From assembly GCA_963834445.1 (NCBI GenBank), contig CAWIBU010000008.1:186001-250000 (forward strand): 64,000 nt of DNA, given 5' to 3'. This document shows positions 52,495 to 61,986 of this stretch, piece by piece (position 1 is the stretch's first letter; every line of letters begins with the position of its first letter). This DNA is from PALSA-350 sp963834445 (GTDB lineage Bacteria; Acidobacteriota; Terriglobia; Terriglobales; Acidobacteriaceae). The position numbers and the translations under genes were made by a program. Below the pieces are notes generated by a model, which was not told where the DNA came from, did not search any database, and worked only from the letters and a program-made list of their open reading frames with translations.

Positions 52495-53127
52495 ATGGAG
52501 CAACCGTCGCACCCCCAGTGGTTGCATTGGGCGAAGCGTCTGCAGGCCATTGCGCAAACCGGGTTAACCTTTACCCGCGATCACTATGATCAGGAGCGCT
52601 ACCAGGAACTGCGCGCCATTGCCGCGGAGATGATGGCGGCAGGCAGCGGCATGCCCGACTCGCAAAAGATTCTCGATCTGTTCAAGGCAGAAGCCGGCTA
52701 CGCGACCCCGAAGGTCGAGGTGCGTGGCGCCGTCATCCGCGACCAGCAGGTTCTGCTGGTGCGCGAGCGCGAGGACGGTGGCTGGACGCTGCCTGGCGGC
52801 TGGGCTGATGTGGGGGAACCGCCGAGCGAAATGGTGGTCCGTGAGGTCAAAGAGGAATCCGGATTTGACGTTGTGCCGCGCAAGCTGGCCGCACTCTTCG
52901 ACCGCGACAAACATCCCCACCCGCCGACCGCCGGCCACGCTTACAAGCTCTTCTTTCTCTGCGAGCTGGTGGGTGGCGAAGCCACGCCCAGCTTCGAGAC
53001 CCCGGAGGTCGCCTTTTTCCCGCGCCACCAACTGCCCAACTTATCCCTCGCGCGTGTGACTGAGTATCAGATCGAGCACATGTTTGAGCACGCCGAAAAC
53101 CTCACCTGGCCCACCACCTTCGACTGA
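52495..53127 (+). CDS. NUDIX hydrolase with extra N-terminal domain
   Basis: 210 residues. An N-terminal helical region (about 1-65) of the type found in ADP-ribose-like NUDIX hydrolases precedes the core. Complete Nudix box GX5EX7REVKEESGF at 102-124 in GWADVGEPPSEMVVREVK. Substrate may be ADP-ribose or a related nucleotide diphosphate. Co-directional with rarA. Confidence 0.9.
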   Translation: MEQPSHPQWLHWAKRLQAIAQTGLTFTRDHYDQERYQELRAIAAEMMAAGSGMPDSQKILDLFKAEAGYATPKVEVRGAVIRDQQVLLVREREDGGWTLPGGWADVGEPPSEMVVREVKEESGFDVVPRKLAALFDRDKHPHPPTAGHAYKLFFLCELVGGEATPSFETPEVAFFPRHQLPNLSLARVTEYQIEHMFEHAENLTWPTTFD

Positions 53128-53161
53128 GACGCGCCGCCGTTGAGTCTTGTTCCGCCACAAA

Positions 53162-54229
53162 CTACACACGCGGAAAAATCTCCATCAACTCCTGCGGCGG
53201 AACCACCTCCAACTGCGCATAGGTGCAATCGCAGGGCTTCTTGTCCACCCGCCACCGGCGAAACTGGGCCATGTGGCGAAACCGGCTGCCCTGCATGTGT
53301 TCATACGCCACCTCAACCACCAACTCCGGCCGCAGCGGTTCCCACGACAAATCTTTGCCCTGGCTCCAACGGCTCTGCCCGCCGGGCATGCGCTGCTCGC
53401 CCGCCTCCGCCCATCCCTTCCAGGGATGATGCGCCAGCGCATCCTGTCGATAGGGCGAAAGAAACTCCACCAGCTCGCGCCGCTTCTCCACCGTAAAGCT
53501 GGCGCACACGCCCACGTGCTGCAGCGAACCCGCGTCATCGAACAAACCCAGCAACAGCGAACCGATCAGCGTTCCCTCCCCGTTTTTGTGCCAGCGAAAC
53601 CCGGCCACCACACAATCGCAATCACGCTCATGCTTGACTTTGAGCATCACCCGCTTATCAGGTTCATAGGCCCCACCCGCCGGCTTGGCGATTACTCCAT
53701 CCAGCCCCGCACCCTCGAAGCGCAGGAACCAATCGGAAGCCACGTCGGCCTCGTGCGTTGCCGGCGTAATGTGGATCGGCGGCGCGGCCGCGGAAAGCAG
53801 TGCTTCCAACTCCGCCCGGCGGTCCTCAAAGCGCAGGCCCGTCAAATCGCGATCGTCCACACACAGCAAATCGAAAAAGACAATCGACACCGGCGTCTGC
53901 TCGGCCAGCAGCTTCACCCGCGAGGCCGCCGGATGAATGCGCAGCTGCAGCGCCTCGAAATCCAGACCACGCTCCGTAGCGATTACGATTTCGCCGTCCA
54001 GCACGCAGCGCGGCGGCAGTTGGGCGAGCAACGTCTCCACCAACTCAGGAAAATAACGATTCAGTGATTTCTGGTCGCGGCTCTGGATGAACAGTTCGTC
54101 GCCGTCGCGAAACACCAGCGCGCGAAACCCATCCCACTTGGGTTCAAAGATCCACGCCTTGCCCTCCGGCAATTGGCCGACGCGCTTGGCAAGCATGGGC
54201 AAAACGGGCGGATTCACGGGAAGCTGCAT
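53162..54229 (-). CDS. ATP-dependent DNA ligase (LigC/LigD-ligase type)
   Basis: 355 residues. Active-site lysine Lys31 in EPKWDGFRAL (motif I), motif III/IIIa in DGEIVIA and FFDLLCVD, motif IV LDGVIAK, motif V RVMLKVKHERD. C-terminal OB-fold about 210-335. No primase or nuclease domain is fused and no Ku gene lies nearby, so it resembles the stand-alone LigC type, involved in short-patch or end-joining repair. Confidence 0.9.
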   Translation of the reverse strand: MQLPVNPPVLPMLAKRVGQLPEGKAWIFEPKWDGFRALVFRDGDELFIQSRDQKSLNRYFPELVETLLAQLPPRCVLDGEIVIATERGLDFEALQLRIHPAASRVKLLAEQTPVSIVFFDLLCVDDRDLTGLRFEDRRAELEALLSAAAPPIHITPATHEADVASDWFLRFEGAGLDGVIAKPAGGAYEPDKRVMLKVKHERDCDCVVAGFRWHKNGEGTLIGSLLLGLFDDAGSLQHVGVCASFTVEKRRELVEFLSPYRQDALAHHPWKGWAEAGEQRMPGGQSRWSQGKDLSWEPLRPELVVEVAYEHMQGSRFRHMAQFRRWRVDKKPCDCTYAQLEVVPPQELMEIFPRV

Positions 54230-54307
54230 CCCCGAAGCCTACCGCGCCCGGCCAACCGTGTACAACACCGGGCGAAACTGCTTTAGATTGGAAGCAGCGG
54301 AGGACGC

Positions 54308-55546
54308 ATGCCCATCGATGCCCGCAGAACCATTTCTGACCTGGAGGAGCTTCGCGCGCTCACGGCAGACGACCACGGAGCGCAACGCATTGCCTGGAGC
54401 CCGATGTGGCTCAAGGCGCGCGCCTGGTTTCAAGAGAAACTGGCCGCGCTGCCGGTGGAACACCACCTCGACGCCGCCGGCAATTCATGGACCACGCTGC
54501 CCGGCGAGTCGGACCGCGTCCTGATTCTCGGCAGCCATCTCGACTCCGTGCCCAATGGGGGATGGCTCGACGGCTGCCTCGGCGTGCTCGCCTCCTTTGA
54601 GGTATTGCGCGCCCTCGCAGAAGATTTTGCGGGCAAGCCGCCGGTCACCGTTCGCCTGGTCGACTGGGCCGACGAAGAAGGGGCGCGCTTCGGCCGCAGC
54701 CTCTTCGGCTCCTCCGCTTTCGCCGGCACACACACCATCGCGGCCGATCGCAACCGCACCGACCGCGACGGCGTGCGCCTCGAAGATGCCCTGCGCCAAT
54801 GCCTGGTCGAGGTCGACCGCATCGGCGACGCCGCCGCCGAGCGCGGCCACGCCGGCGCCTATCTCGAACTGCACATAGAGCAGGGGCCCGTGCTCGAAGC
54901 CATGCAGTTGCCGCTGGGTGTGGTGCTAGGCACGAAAGGAGTCGAGCGCCACGCCATCACCTTCTACGGGCAGGAAGCACACTCCGGCTCGACCCCCATG
55001 GCCGTGCGTCGCGATGCTCTGGCCGCAGCCGCCAAACTGGCTCTCGAAATCCGCCCCATCGCGCGCAAGCATCCCGACGCCGTCGCCACCATGGGCAGCG
55101 TCAAGACCTTTCCCGGTATCGTAACCGCCGTAGTTGGCCGCTGCGAAACCACGCTCGACATGCGCGATCTTGACGCCGGCGTGCTGGCCTCGATGCTCGC
55201 GGAGGCGCAGCAGGCGAGCCATCGTTTTGCTGCCGAAGAAGGCTGTACGGTGGAGTGGTCAAGGATCTGGAGCATCGAGCCCATCCCCTTCCATCCCCAG
55301 CTGATCGAATTCTGTGATCAGGCCGTGCGAGAAACAGCAGGCGATGCCCACCGCCTGCCCTCAGGCCCGTTGCACGATGCTGCTGAGGTAGCCCGCGCCG
55401 GCATTCCCGCGGTGATGATGTTCACTCAATCGCTCGCCGGGCTCAGCCACAACACGGCTGAGAACAGCAAAATCGAACACCTCGAACTGGCAGTAGAAGC
55501 CTTCGACCGGCTGGCCAGAAAGACCATGAGCTGGCTAAATCATTAA
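54308..55546 (+). CDS. M20-family N-carbamoyl amidohydrolase (hydantoinase/beta-ureidopropionase type)
   Basis: Zn-dependent hydrolase of the allantoate amidohydrolase / N-carbamoyl-amino acid hydrolase group. 412 residues. Metal and catalytic motifs: GSHLDSVPNGGWLDG, WADEEGARFG, LHIEQGPVLE, and in the C-terminal half PLHDAAEVARAG. Just over 3 kb from a pyrimidine-catabolism cluster (preT, preA, hydA, NCS1 permease), so the likely role is release of beta-alanine from N-carbamoyl-beta-alanine. It could also use allantoate. Confidence 0.88.
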   Translation: MPIDARRTISDLEELRALTADDHGAQRIAWSPMWLKARAWFQEKLAALPVEHHLDAAGNSWTTLPGESDRVLILGSHLDSVPNGGWLDGCLGVLASFEVLRALAEDFAGKPPVTVRLVDWADEEGARFGRSLFGSSAFAGTHTIAADRNRTDRDGVRLEDALRQCLVEVDRIGDAAAERGHAGAYLELHIEQGPVLEAMQLPLGVVLGTKGVERHAITFYGQEAHSGSTPMAVRRDALAAAAKLALEIRPIARKHPDAVATMGSVKTFPGIVTAVVGRCETTLDMRDLDAGVLASMLAEAQQASHRFAAEEGCTVEWSRIWSIEPIPFHPQLIEFCDQAVRETAGDAHRLPSGPLHDAAEVARAGIPAVMMFTQSLAGLSHNTAENSKIEHLELAVEAFDRLARKTMSWLNH

Positions 55547-55563
55547 ACTGCACTACCAACCAC

Positions 55564-56937
55564 CTACTTACCCTGCATTGCCGCCTCAACCTCTTCCGCG
55601 GTATGCGGCAGCTTCTCGGCAAAGTCGATCAGCTTGCCCGAACCATCGACATAAAACGTATCTTCGATGCGGACCCCAATCTTTTCCTCCGGAATATAAA
55701 TACCCGGCTCAATCGTAAACACCGAACCCACCACGAATGGCTTGCTGTATTCGTACGGGTCATGCACATCAATGCCAACCGAATGGCCTAGCCCGTGGAG
55801 AAAATATTTCCCCAGCGGCTGGCCATGCAGGTCTTTGCCATGGGTGTTGATGTAATCGTAAGCCACTTTATCGAGCAGGTTCTTGTCCGCATCGGGTCCG
55901 CGCTGAGCCACTTCGCCCATCTTCGACTTGCCCGCAACGAACGCCGCGCGTGCCGCTTGTTGCGCGCCCAGCACAATGTCATAAATCTCTTTCTGCCGCG
56001 CCGTAAAGTGGCCGTCGACCGGCATCGTGCGCGTCAGGTCGCTGGCATACATGGAGTACTCCCCGGCAGCATCGATCACCACCACGTCGCCCTTCTCCAT
56101 AATCCTGCTGTTTTCCATATAGTGCAGAACGGTTGAATTGAAGCCCGAGCCCACAATCGGGGGATAGCTCACCCGCTCGCATCCCTGAGCCATCATCGTG
56201 CCCACTTCGACGCCCGCCACCGTGCGCTCGCGTACCCCCGGCTTGATGGCGCGCATCCCCGCCAGTTGCGCGGCGATCGAGGCATCCGTCGCCTTCTGGA
56301 TCAGTGCGATCTCAGCCGGGCTCTTGACCATGCGCAACTCCGTAACCAGCGGCCGCACATCGTGGGTCTCAGGCGGTTCATCCGTGCCCAGCACCGTGGC
56401 CACAAAGCCAATCGCAGAGCTGGCCACGTTCATATCCTGCTGGGTCCAGATTCCCTTGGAGCGCGGCCGCAGGTCTTCGCTCAAAAATCCGCCGAGGACG
56501 CCAGGCAGCGCCGTGAGCTGCATCACCTCGTCCACCCCGAGCTTCTCGCGCGCTCCGGGCGTGGCCGCATCGGTCTTCTCGCCGGTGTACTTTTCCAAAA
56601 CCACATCGCGGGTGGGCAGAAACAATATCTCGCGGTAGGCGTGCGCCGGCACCACCTTGCCCAGGCGTGTCGTGACCGAGGGCCCGTCGCCAATCACCAG
56701 CAGCGCGCCCCCCGGCTCGTTCGAGCCAGTCAGGTAAAAGAAGTCTTCATCCTGGCGATAATCCTGGTACTCCATCGGCGGCTCGTGGGCGGCAAAGATC
56801 ACCGCCACCCCGCCGTGCAGCTTGGCGGCGAGCTTGACGCGACGCTGCCGGTACTCAGCCCGGGGCACGGAATCAAGAGCGAGGGCAACGTGCGCGGCCA
56901 TCAGCAGCACGCACAGAATAGGAATTCGCTTGAGCAT
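55564..56937 (-). CDS. Exported M24-family Xaa-Pro aminopeptidase-like protein
   Basis: 457 residues from the ATG at 56937, which gives a signal peptide (MLKRIPILCVLLMAAHVALA) and GAAGG upstream. N-terminal creatinase-like domain (to about 180) with DFFYLTGSNEPGG; M24 'pita-bread' domain with metal ligands DAAGEYSMYASDLTRT (two Asp), GLGHSVGIDVHD, TIEPGIY and GVRIEDTF. Peptidase removing N-terminal residues before proline, probably periplasmic. Its stop is beside the convergent M20 gene. Confidence 0.9.
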   Translation of the reverse strand: MLKRIPILCVLLMAAHVALALDSVPRAEYRQRRVKLAAKLHGGVAVIFAAHEPPMEYQDYRQDEDFFYLTGSNEPGGALLVIGDGPSVTTRLGKVVPAHAYREILFLPTRDVVLEKYTGEKTDAATPGAREKLGVDEVMQLTALPGVLGGFLSEDLRPRSKGIWTQQDMNVASSAIGFVATVLGTDEPPETHDVRPLVTELRMVKSPAEIALIQKATDASIAAQLAGMRAIKPGVRERTVAGVEVGTMMAQGCERVSYPPIVGSGFNSTVLHYMENSRIMEKGDVVVIDAAGEYSMYASDLTRTMPVDGHFTARQKEIYDIVLGAQQAARAAFVAGKSKMGEVAQRGPDADKNLLDKVAYDYINTHGKDLHGQPLGKYFLHGLGHSVGIDVHDPYEYSKPFVVGSVFTIEPGIYIPEEKIGVRIEDTFYVDGSGKLIDFAEKLPHTAEEVEAAMQGK

Positions 56938-56947
56938 GCCTTCGATC

Positions 56948-58909
56948 TTACTGCCATTCCTGCTCGCCGCGATCGAGCAGCGCTGCGCGGTCTTCCGGCA
57001 AAATCCAGCGTTGCCTGACCAGATCGTCGAGTGCCTTCTGGTACTGCGCAAGATAATCGGCGCGATCCTTATACCGCTCGGCAATCGACTTGCGCGGATC
57101 GCCCGTCTGCGCGCGCTCCGCCGCCGTCCGCGGAAAAGGAAGATACGACACCTCAAACGCAACCCTTTGATCGGGCGCGCCAATCGATGGCGCGCGCAGA
57201 TTCCAGCCCGTATAGGTTGCCAGCGGCACCGTAATCTCCGGCAGGCGCACGCCGTCGCGTTCGTTGCCGTCGCTATCCACCTGGGGCACCAGCAATGGGA
57301 AAGCTGCGCCCACCTTAGGCGGCTGAACACTTAAAATTCCCTGCCGCCAATGCGGGCCGTAGTCCAGACGATATGCCTGGTTGCCTTCGTGCGGACGGTT
57401 GACTCCGGGGATCGCAGGCAGCGCGTACTGCTGCAGCGGCACCAGCGTGCCATCCGCCAGCCGGGGATAACTGCTGGGCGGCGGAAGCATATCGCTGCGT
57501 ACCCACGCATCCATGTTGACGATCATCGCGCGCCAGAAATATTTAATCGGCAGCGGCGATTGTGGCTCCTGTCCCAGCAGGTCGCCGGTCCCCTTCTCCG
57601 CTGGAAACGGCCCCGGGAAATGCTGCAGCCCGGTGAAGTGATAGATGCGCACATTATCCGCAATCGGCGCGTCCTGTTTTCCATCCGCGGTCACGCTGAT
57701 CAGCGCCGCCGCGCGCCCCCAATATTCATAAGACGTGTTGGAGAAAAAAATCTTCGGCGCCACTTTGTCGCTGACCGCGCGGTCGAGCAGACCTTCCGTT
57801 GCGCCCGTGACCGGGTCTTTCTCCGGCTCATCGGTAAAGGGAAAAATATCCGTGGGGAAGAACACCGAAGACGTGGGCTGGGCATCGCGCGAGGGCTGGG
57901 CGAAACGGTAGTTAAAGCTGCCCCGGCCTGCTCCCGCTACGTGCGCCAGCACGCCATCGAGCGCTCTCCTACCCTCTTCATCGGCGTTAAAACCTTCATA
58001 CAAAAAGTCGCGCAAGAAGCGCCCATTTTGTGAAATGCCTTCACCGTAGACGCGCACCGCCGGGGCAATCGCAGCCGGATCATGCTTGGCATAGGCAGCA
58101 AAATCGCGAATCGCCGCGAAGCCCCCACCGGCCACCACGGGATTGGCAACGACATAAACGTATTCATAAATCCTGCCGGGCTGAAAACCTCCGTGCAAAT
58201 GAATGGACCGGCCATCCTCTTCGAAACCCCACGCGCTGCGAGCGATCAGCGTCCGGGGAGCATCCCGCGCATCGCGGACGGTGAGCACATTCCGTGGATC
58301 CTGCGGCGCGGAAACCGGATACTCGGTGCCCCCGATGCTACCCGTCATGAAATGGCCCAGCGGCACCACGGCCATCTCATGCGAGAGCATAAAATCCCCG
58401 CGCAATAGTCCCGTAATCGTCTGCCCGTTTTCCTTCGCGACCGGCGCAAAAAACTTCAACGCCTCTTTGCCCGGGGCATCCCATTGCCAACCGACGCTCA
58501 CGATGGAGAACCCCTTGCGCAGCAGCCATCCATCGCCCGCGTCGTGAGCCAGACTCCAGTCGCCGCCGTCGACCAATCCAACGATGCGCGAGTTACCGCG
58601 ATTCGGAACCTCCAGAATCATGGAGCCGTTGCCCTTATGCGCATCCTTCGGACGAACCGCAATAAAGTCGGCAGAAAACTCGACCGCCCCATCCTTCAAA
58701 TTCTCAGCTTTGCCAAGATCGACAATGCGCAGATTATGCGCATTGGCAACCGGAAGCGAAAAGTAAACCCGTCCCGTAATGCGCTCATAGACCCCGGCCT
58801 CACCGAACGTCTTGCCATTGAGAACATCCGCGCGCGACTTCACCTCCACGCGAACCACCCGCGCCTGCACAGGCAACACCATCAGAAGGATAAAGAAAAG
58901 CAGCCGCAT
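56948..58909 (-). CDS. Exported alpha/beta-hydrolase domain protein (Abhydrolase_10-like)
   Basis: 653 residues from the ATG at 58909, with a short signal (MRLLFFILLMVLPVQARV). Broad homologues are described only as 'alpha/beta hydrolase domain'. A region about 20-130 of beta strands precedes the putative hydrolase fold (about 130-600). Candidate nucleophile elbow and acidic residues cannot be assigned with certainty. It lies 10 bases upstream of the M24 peptidase gene, on the same strand. Confidence 0.75.
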   Translation of the reverse strand: MRLLFFILLMVLPVQARVVRVEVKSRADVLNGKTFGEAGVYERITGRVYFSLPVANAHNLRIVDLGKAENLKDGAVEFSADFIAVRPKDAHKGNGSMILEVPNRGNSRIVGLVDGGDWSLAHDAGDGWLLRKGFSIVSVGWQWDAPGKEALKFFAPVAKENGQTITGLLRGDFMLSHEMAVVPLGHFMTGSIGGTEYPVSAPQDPRNVLTVRDARDAPRTLIARSAWGFEEDGRSIHLHGGFQPGRIYEYVYVVANPVVAGGGFAAIRDFAAYAKHDPAAIAPAVRVYGEGISQNGRFLRDFLYEGFNADEEGRRALDGVLAHVAGAGRGSFNYRFAQPSRDAQPTSSVFFPTDIFPFTDEPEKDPVTGATEGLLDRAVSDKVAPKIFFSNTSYEYWGRAAALISVTADGKQDAPIADNVRIYHFTGLQHFPGPFPAEKGTGDLLGQEPQSPLPIKYFWRAMIVNMDAWVRSDMLPPPSSYPRLADGTLVPLQQYALPAIPGVNRPHEGNQAYRLDYGPHWRQGILSVQPPKVGAAFPLLVPQVDSDGNERDGVRLPEITVPLATYTGWNLRAPSIGAPDQRVAFEVSYLPFPRTAAERAQTGDPRKSIAERYKDRADYLAQYQKALDDLVRQRWILPEDRAALLDRGEQEWQ

Positions 58910-59303
58910 TCCGCGCCAGCATACCACGGCAAAAAGCCTGATTTTTGTGATCTGTCCCGGCAGCAGAAGTGGGTGCCCCATGAACCAAACTCTGTCCTGA
59001 CCACAAAGCCCATGAAACAAACTCTCTCCTGACCATGAAACCCCGGGTGCCCCATATCTCGCTCGTTTTTCGCGAGATGTGGGATTCCACGGGTCTGTTT
59101 CCTGAAGCCCCGCATGTCAGGACAAAGTTATAGGTTGAGTGCAATGGAATCCCACATCTCGCGAAAAACGAGCGAGATATGGGGCACCCGGAGTTTCGTG
59201 GTCAGGAGAGAGTTTGGTTCATGGGGTACCGACTCTTTTCACCCCTGATGGTGCATAATGATGACTCCCGGTAAGAAAAAACAGCGGCGACACAAGGAGG
59301 AAC
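58910..59303. repeat. Long palindrome with nested hairpins and tandem copies before preT
   Basis: The main pair is 59010-59089 with 59145-59224 (80 bp, three mismatches). Each arm carries gggtgccccat and TCTCGC/GCGAGA as at 8442-8608. Just upstream, ccatgaaccaaactctgtcctgacca is repeated in direct order. The preT start lies 79 bases past the right arm, so its promoter may overlap the palindrome. Confidence 0.85.
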
Positions 59304-60590
59304 ATGGGCTTTGTAGAGCAAGTGCCGGTGCAGCCGGAAACCGCCGCGCGCTTCCACGACCTGCATCCTCCCTTCGACAAGCAGGCCGCCCTCCCTGAGG
59401 CCAATCGCTGTCTCTTCTGCTTCGACGCGCCCTGCGCCGGCGCCTGCCCCACCCACATCGACGTGCCCCGCTTCATCAAGAAAATTGCCAGCGGCAATCT
59501 TTCCGGCTCCGCCCACACCATTCTCGACGCCAACATCCTGGGCGCCAGTTGCGCCCGCGCCTGCCCCGTCGAGGTGTTATGCGAAGGCGCCTGTGTGCTG
59601 CACCGCTATAACAAGCAGCCCATCCAGATCGGCCGCCTGCAACGCTTCGCCATGGATGCGTTCTACGCGAGCGGCGCCCCGCTGCCCTTCACCCCGGCGC
59701 CCGACACCGGCTTCTCCGTAGCCCTCATCGGGGCCGGCCCAGCCTCGCTCGCCTGCGCCGCCGAGCTGCGCCGCCGCGGTATAAGCGCCACCCTCTACGA
59801 CGCGCGCCCTTTGCCCGGAGGCCTCAGCACCTACGGCGTAGCCGAATACAAACTACCCCTCATCGAAAGCCTGCGCGAAATCGAAATGCTGGCCCAGCTC
59901 GGGGTCGACTTCCACTTCGAAACCCTGGTCGACGCCAACCAGCTCGCCGGCCTCGAAAGCAAGCACGACGCCATCTTCCTCGGCATCGGCCTGGGCGCCA
60001 TCCACCAACTGGGCGTCCCCGGCGAACAACTGCCGGGCGTCACCAACGCTCTCGATCTCATCGCCGGCTACAAATCAGGCGCACAAATCGCCGTGCCCGA
60101 ACGCGTCGTCGTCATCGGCGCCGGCAACACCGCTATCGACGCCGCCATCGCCGCTGTCCGCCTGGGCGCCACCGATGTCCACATCGTCTACCGCCGCGGC
60201 GAGGAGCAGATGTCCGCCTTCACCTTTGAGTACGAACATGCCCGGCGCGAGGGCGTGAAGTTCCTCTGGCACACCCAGCCCGCGCGCATCCTCGGCGAGT
60301 CCACCGTCGAAAGCATCGAACTCACCACGCCCCCGCAGCCAACTTTCTCTCTACCCGCCGACCTGGTCGTGCTCGCCATTGGGCAAGCCACCCAAACCAA
60401 TTGGCTCGCAGACCTCGAGCGCGAACGCGGCCGCATCGTCATCAATCGCATCAGCGGCCAAACCTCAAACCCTAAATTCTTCGCCGGGGGTGACTGCACC
60501 AACGGCGGCCGCGAAGTGGTCGACGCCGTAGCCGACGGCAAACGCGCCGGCATCGGCATCGCCGCCTGGCTGGAGGCCAAACATGCGTAA
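59304..60590 (+). CDS. preT: NAD-dependent dihydropyrimidine dehydrogenase subunit PreT
   Basis: Electron-transfer subunit delivering NADH electrons to PreA. 428 residues: N-terminal Fe-S motifs CLFCFDAPCAGAC (about 36-48) and CARACPVEVLCEGAC, then FAD and NAD(P)H-binding folds (GAGPASLACAAELRRRG about 144-160; VIGAGNTAIDAA about 270-281), as in glutamate synthase beta chains. GGAGG lies 7 bases before the ATG. Overlaps preA. Confidence 0.92.
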   Translation: MGFVEQVPVQPETAARFHDLHPPFDKQAALPEANRCLFCFDAPCAGACPTHIDVPRFIKKIASGNLSGSAHTILDANILGASCARACPVEVLCEGACVLHRYNKQPIQIGRLQRFAMDAFYASGAPLPFTPAPDTGFSVALIGAGPASLACAAELRRRGISATLYDARPLPGGLSTYGVAEYKLPLIESLREIEMLAQLGVDFHFETLVDANQLAGLESKHDAIFLGIGLGAIHQLGVPGEQLPGVTNALDLIAGYKSGAQIAVPERVVVIGAGNTAIDAAIAAVRLGATDVHIVYRRGEEQMSAFTFEYEHARREGVKFLWHTQPARILGESTVESIELTTPPQPTFSLPADLVVLAIGQATQTNWLADLERERGRIVINRISGQTSNPKFFAGGDCTNGGREVVDAVADGKRAGIGIAAWLEAKHA

Positions 60591-61980
60591 ACCCACCCTG
60601 GCCACCAGCTTCTGCGGAATCCCCTGCCTCAATCCCTTCTGGCTCGCCTCTGCCCCGCCCACCAACTGCGGCGAGCAGATCATGCGCGCCTTCGATGCCG
60701 GCTGGGGCGGCGCGGTGTGGAAGACCATCGGCGAGCCCATCACCAATGTCAGTTCGCGCTATTCCTCCATCGATTGGGAAGGCCGCCGCATGATGGGCTT
60801 CAACAACATCGAGCTCATCTCTGACCGGCCCATCGACGTCAACCTCAAAGAAATGGCCGAAGCCAAACGGCGCTACCCCAAACACGTCGTCATCGCCTCG
60901 CTCATGGTCGAGAGCAAGCGCGAAGTCTGGCATGACATTGTGCAGCGTTCAGAAGATGCCGGCGCCGACGGACTCGAACTCAACTTCGGTTGCCCCCACG
61001 GCATGAGCGAGCGCGGAATGGGCTCCGCCGTCGGCCAGGTGCCCGAGTACTGCCAGCAAATCACCGAGTGGGTTAAAGAAAAGGCCCGCACCCCGGTCAT
61101 CGTCAAGCTCACGCCCAACATCTCCGACATCCGCATGCCGGCGCGCGCCGCCAAGCGCGGGGGCGCCGATGCCCTCTCCGCCATCAACACCATCAACTCC
61201 ATCACCGGCATCGACCTCGACACCCTGCAGCCCAACCCCAACGTCGACGGCAAAAGCTCGCATGGCGGTTACTGCGGCCCCGCGGTCAAGCCCATCGCGC
61301 TCAACATGGTGCAGCAGGTGCAGTCTGACTCGCTCAGCGCCCTGCCGATGTCGGGCATCGGCGGCATCGCCACCTGGCGCGACGCGGTTGAATTTATCCT
61401 GCTCGGCTGCACCACCGTGCAGGTCTGCACCGCAGCCATGCACTACGGCTATCGCATCGTCGAAGATATGCAGGATGGCATGCTCGCCTGGATGGCCGAT
61501 AAAGGCTTCGCCACCCTTGACGACTTCCGCGGCCGCTCCCTCCCCACGGTTACCACTTGGAATCAGCTCAACCTCAACTATCAGATCGTGGCCCGTATCC
61601 ACGAAGACCTCTGCATCGGCTGCCAGCTCTGCTATACCGCCTGCTGGGATGGCGCCCACCAATGCATTCACCTCGACCGCACCGCATCCGCGCCCGACAC
61701 CACCCGCACCCCCGCTATGGTCGAGGCCGAAGCCGCGCGCCGCATCTCGACCACGCCCATTCCCAAGCTTGACGCCAACGGCATCGGCCACACCAACGCC
61801 GTCACCCCGCTCGAGCGCATTCCGCGCGTCGATGAACATCACTGTGTCGGTTGCAATCTCTGCTCGCTCGTCTGCCCCGTCGACGGCTGCATCACCATGG
61901 AGCGCATCGACAACGGTCTTCCCCCGCAAACCTGGGCCGAGCGCTCCGCCGCCGCGCCCGTCGCCCACATGAGGTCTTAA
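60583..61980 (+). CDS. preA: NAD-dependent dihydropyrimidine dehydrogenase subunit PreA
   Basis: Reduces uracil and thymine to dihydropyrimidines. 465 residues: FMN-binding TIM barrel with NFGCPHGMSERGMG (about 137-150), IVKLTPNISDI (about 171-181) and GIGGIATWRDA (about 258-268). Two C-terminal 4Fe-4S motifs CIGCQLCYTAC and CVGCNLCSLVCP, as in mammalian DPD. Starts 8 bases inside preT and is followed at 6 bases by hydA. Confidence 0.93.
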   Translation: MRKPTLATSFCGIPCLNPFWLASAPPTNCGEQIMRAFDAGWGGAVWKTIGEPITNVSSRYSSIDWEGRRMMGFNNIELISDRPIDVNLKEMAEAKRRYPKHVVIASLMVESKREVWHDIVQRSEDAGADGLELNFGCPHGMSERGMGSAVGQVPEYCQQITEWVKEKARTPVIVKLTPNISDIRMPARAAKRGGADALSAINTINSITGIDLDTLQPNPNVDGKSSHGGYCGPAVKPIALNMVQQVQSDSLSALPMSGIGGIATWRDAVEFILLGCTTVQVCTAAMHYGYRIVEDMQDGMLAWMADKGFATLDDFRGRSLPTVTTWNQLNLNYQIVARIHEDLCIGCQLCYTACWDGAHQCIHLDRTASAPDTTRTPAMVEAEAARRISTTPIPKLDANGIGHTNAVTPLERIPRVDEHHCVGCNLCSLVCPVDGCITMERIDNGLPPQTWAERSAAAPVAHMRS

Positions 61981-61986
61981 AGCCGC

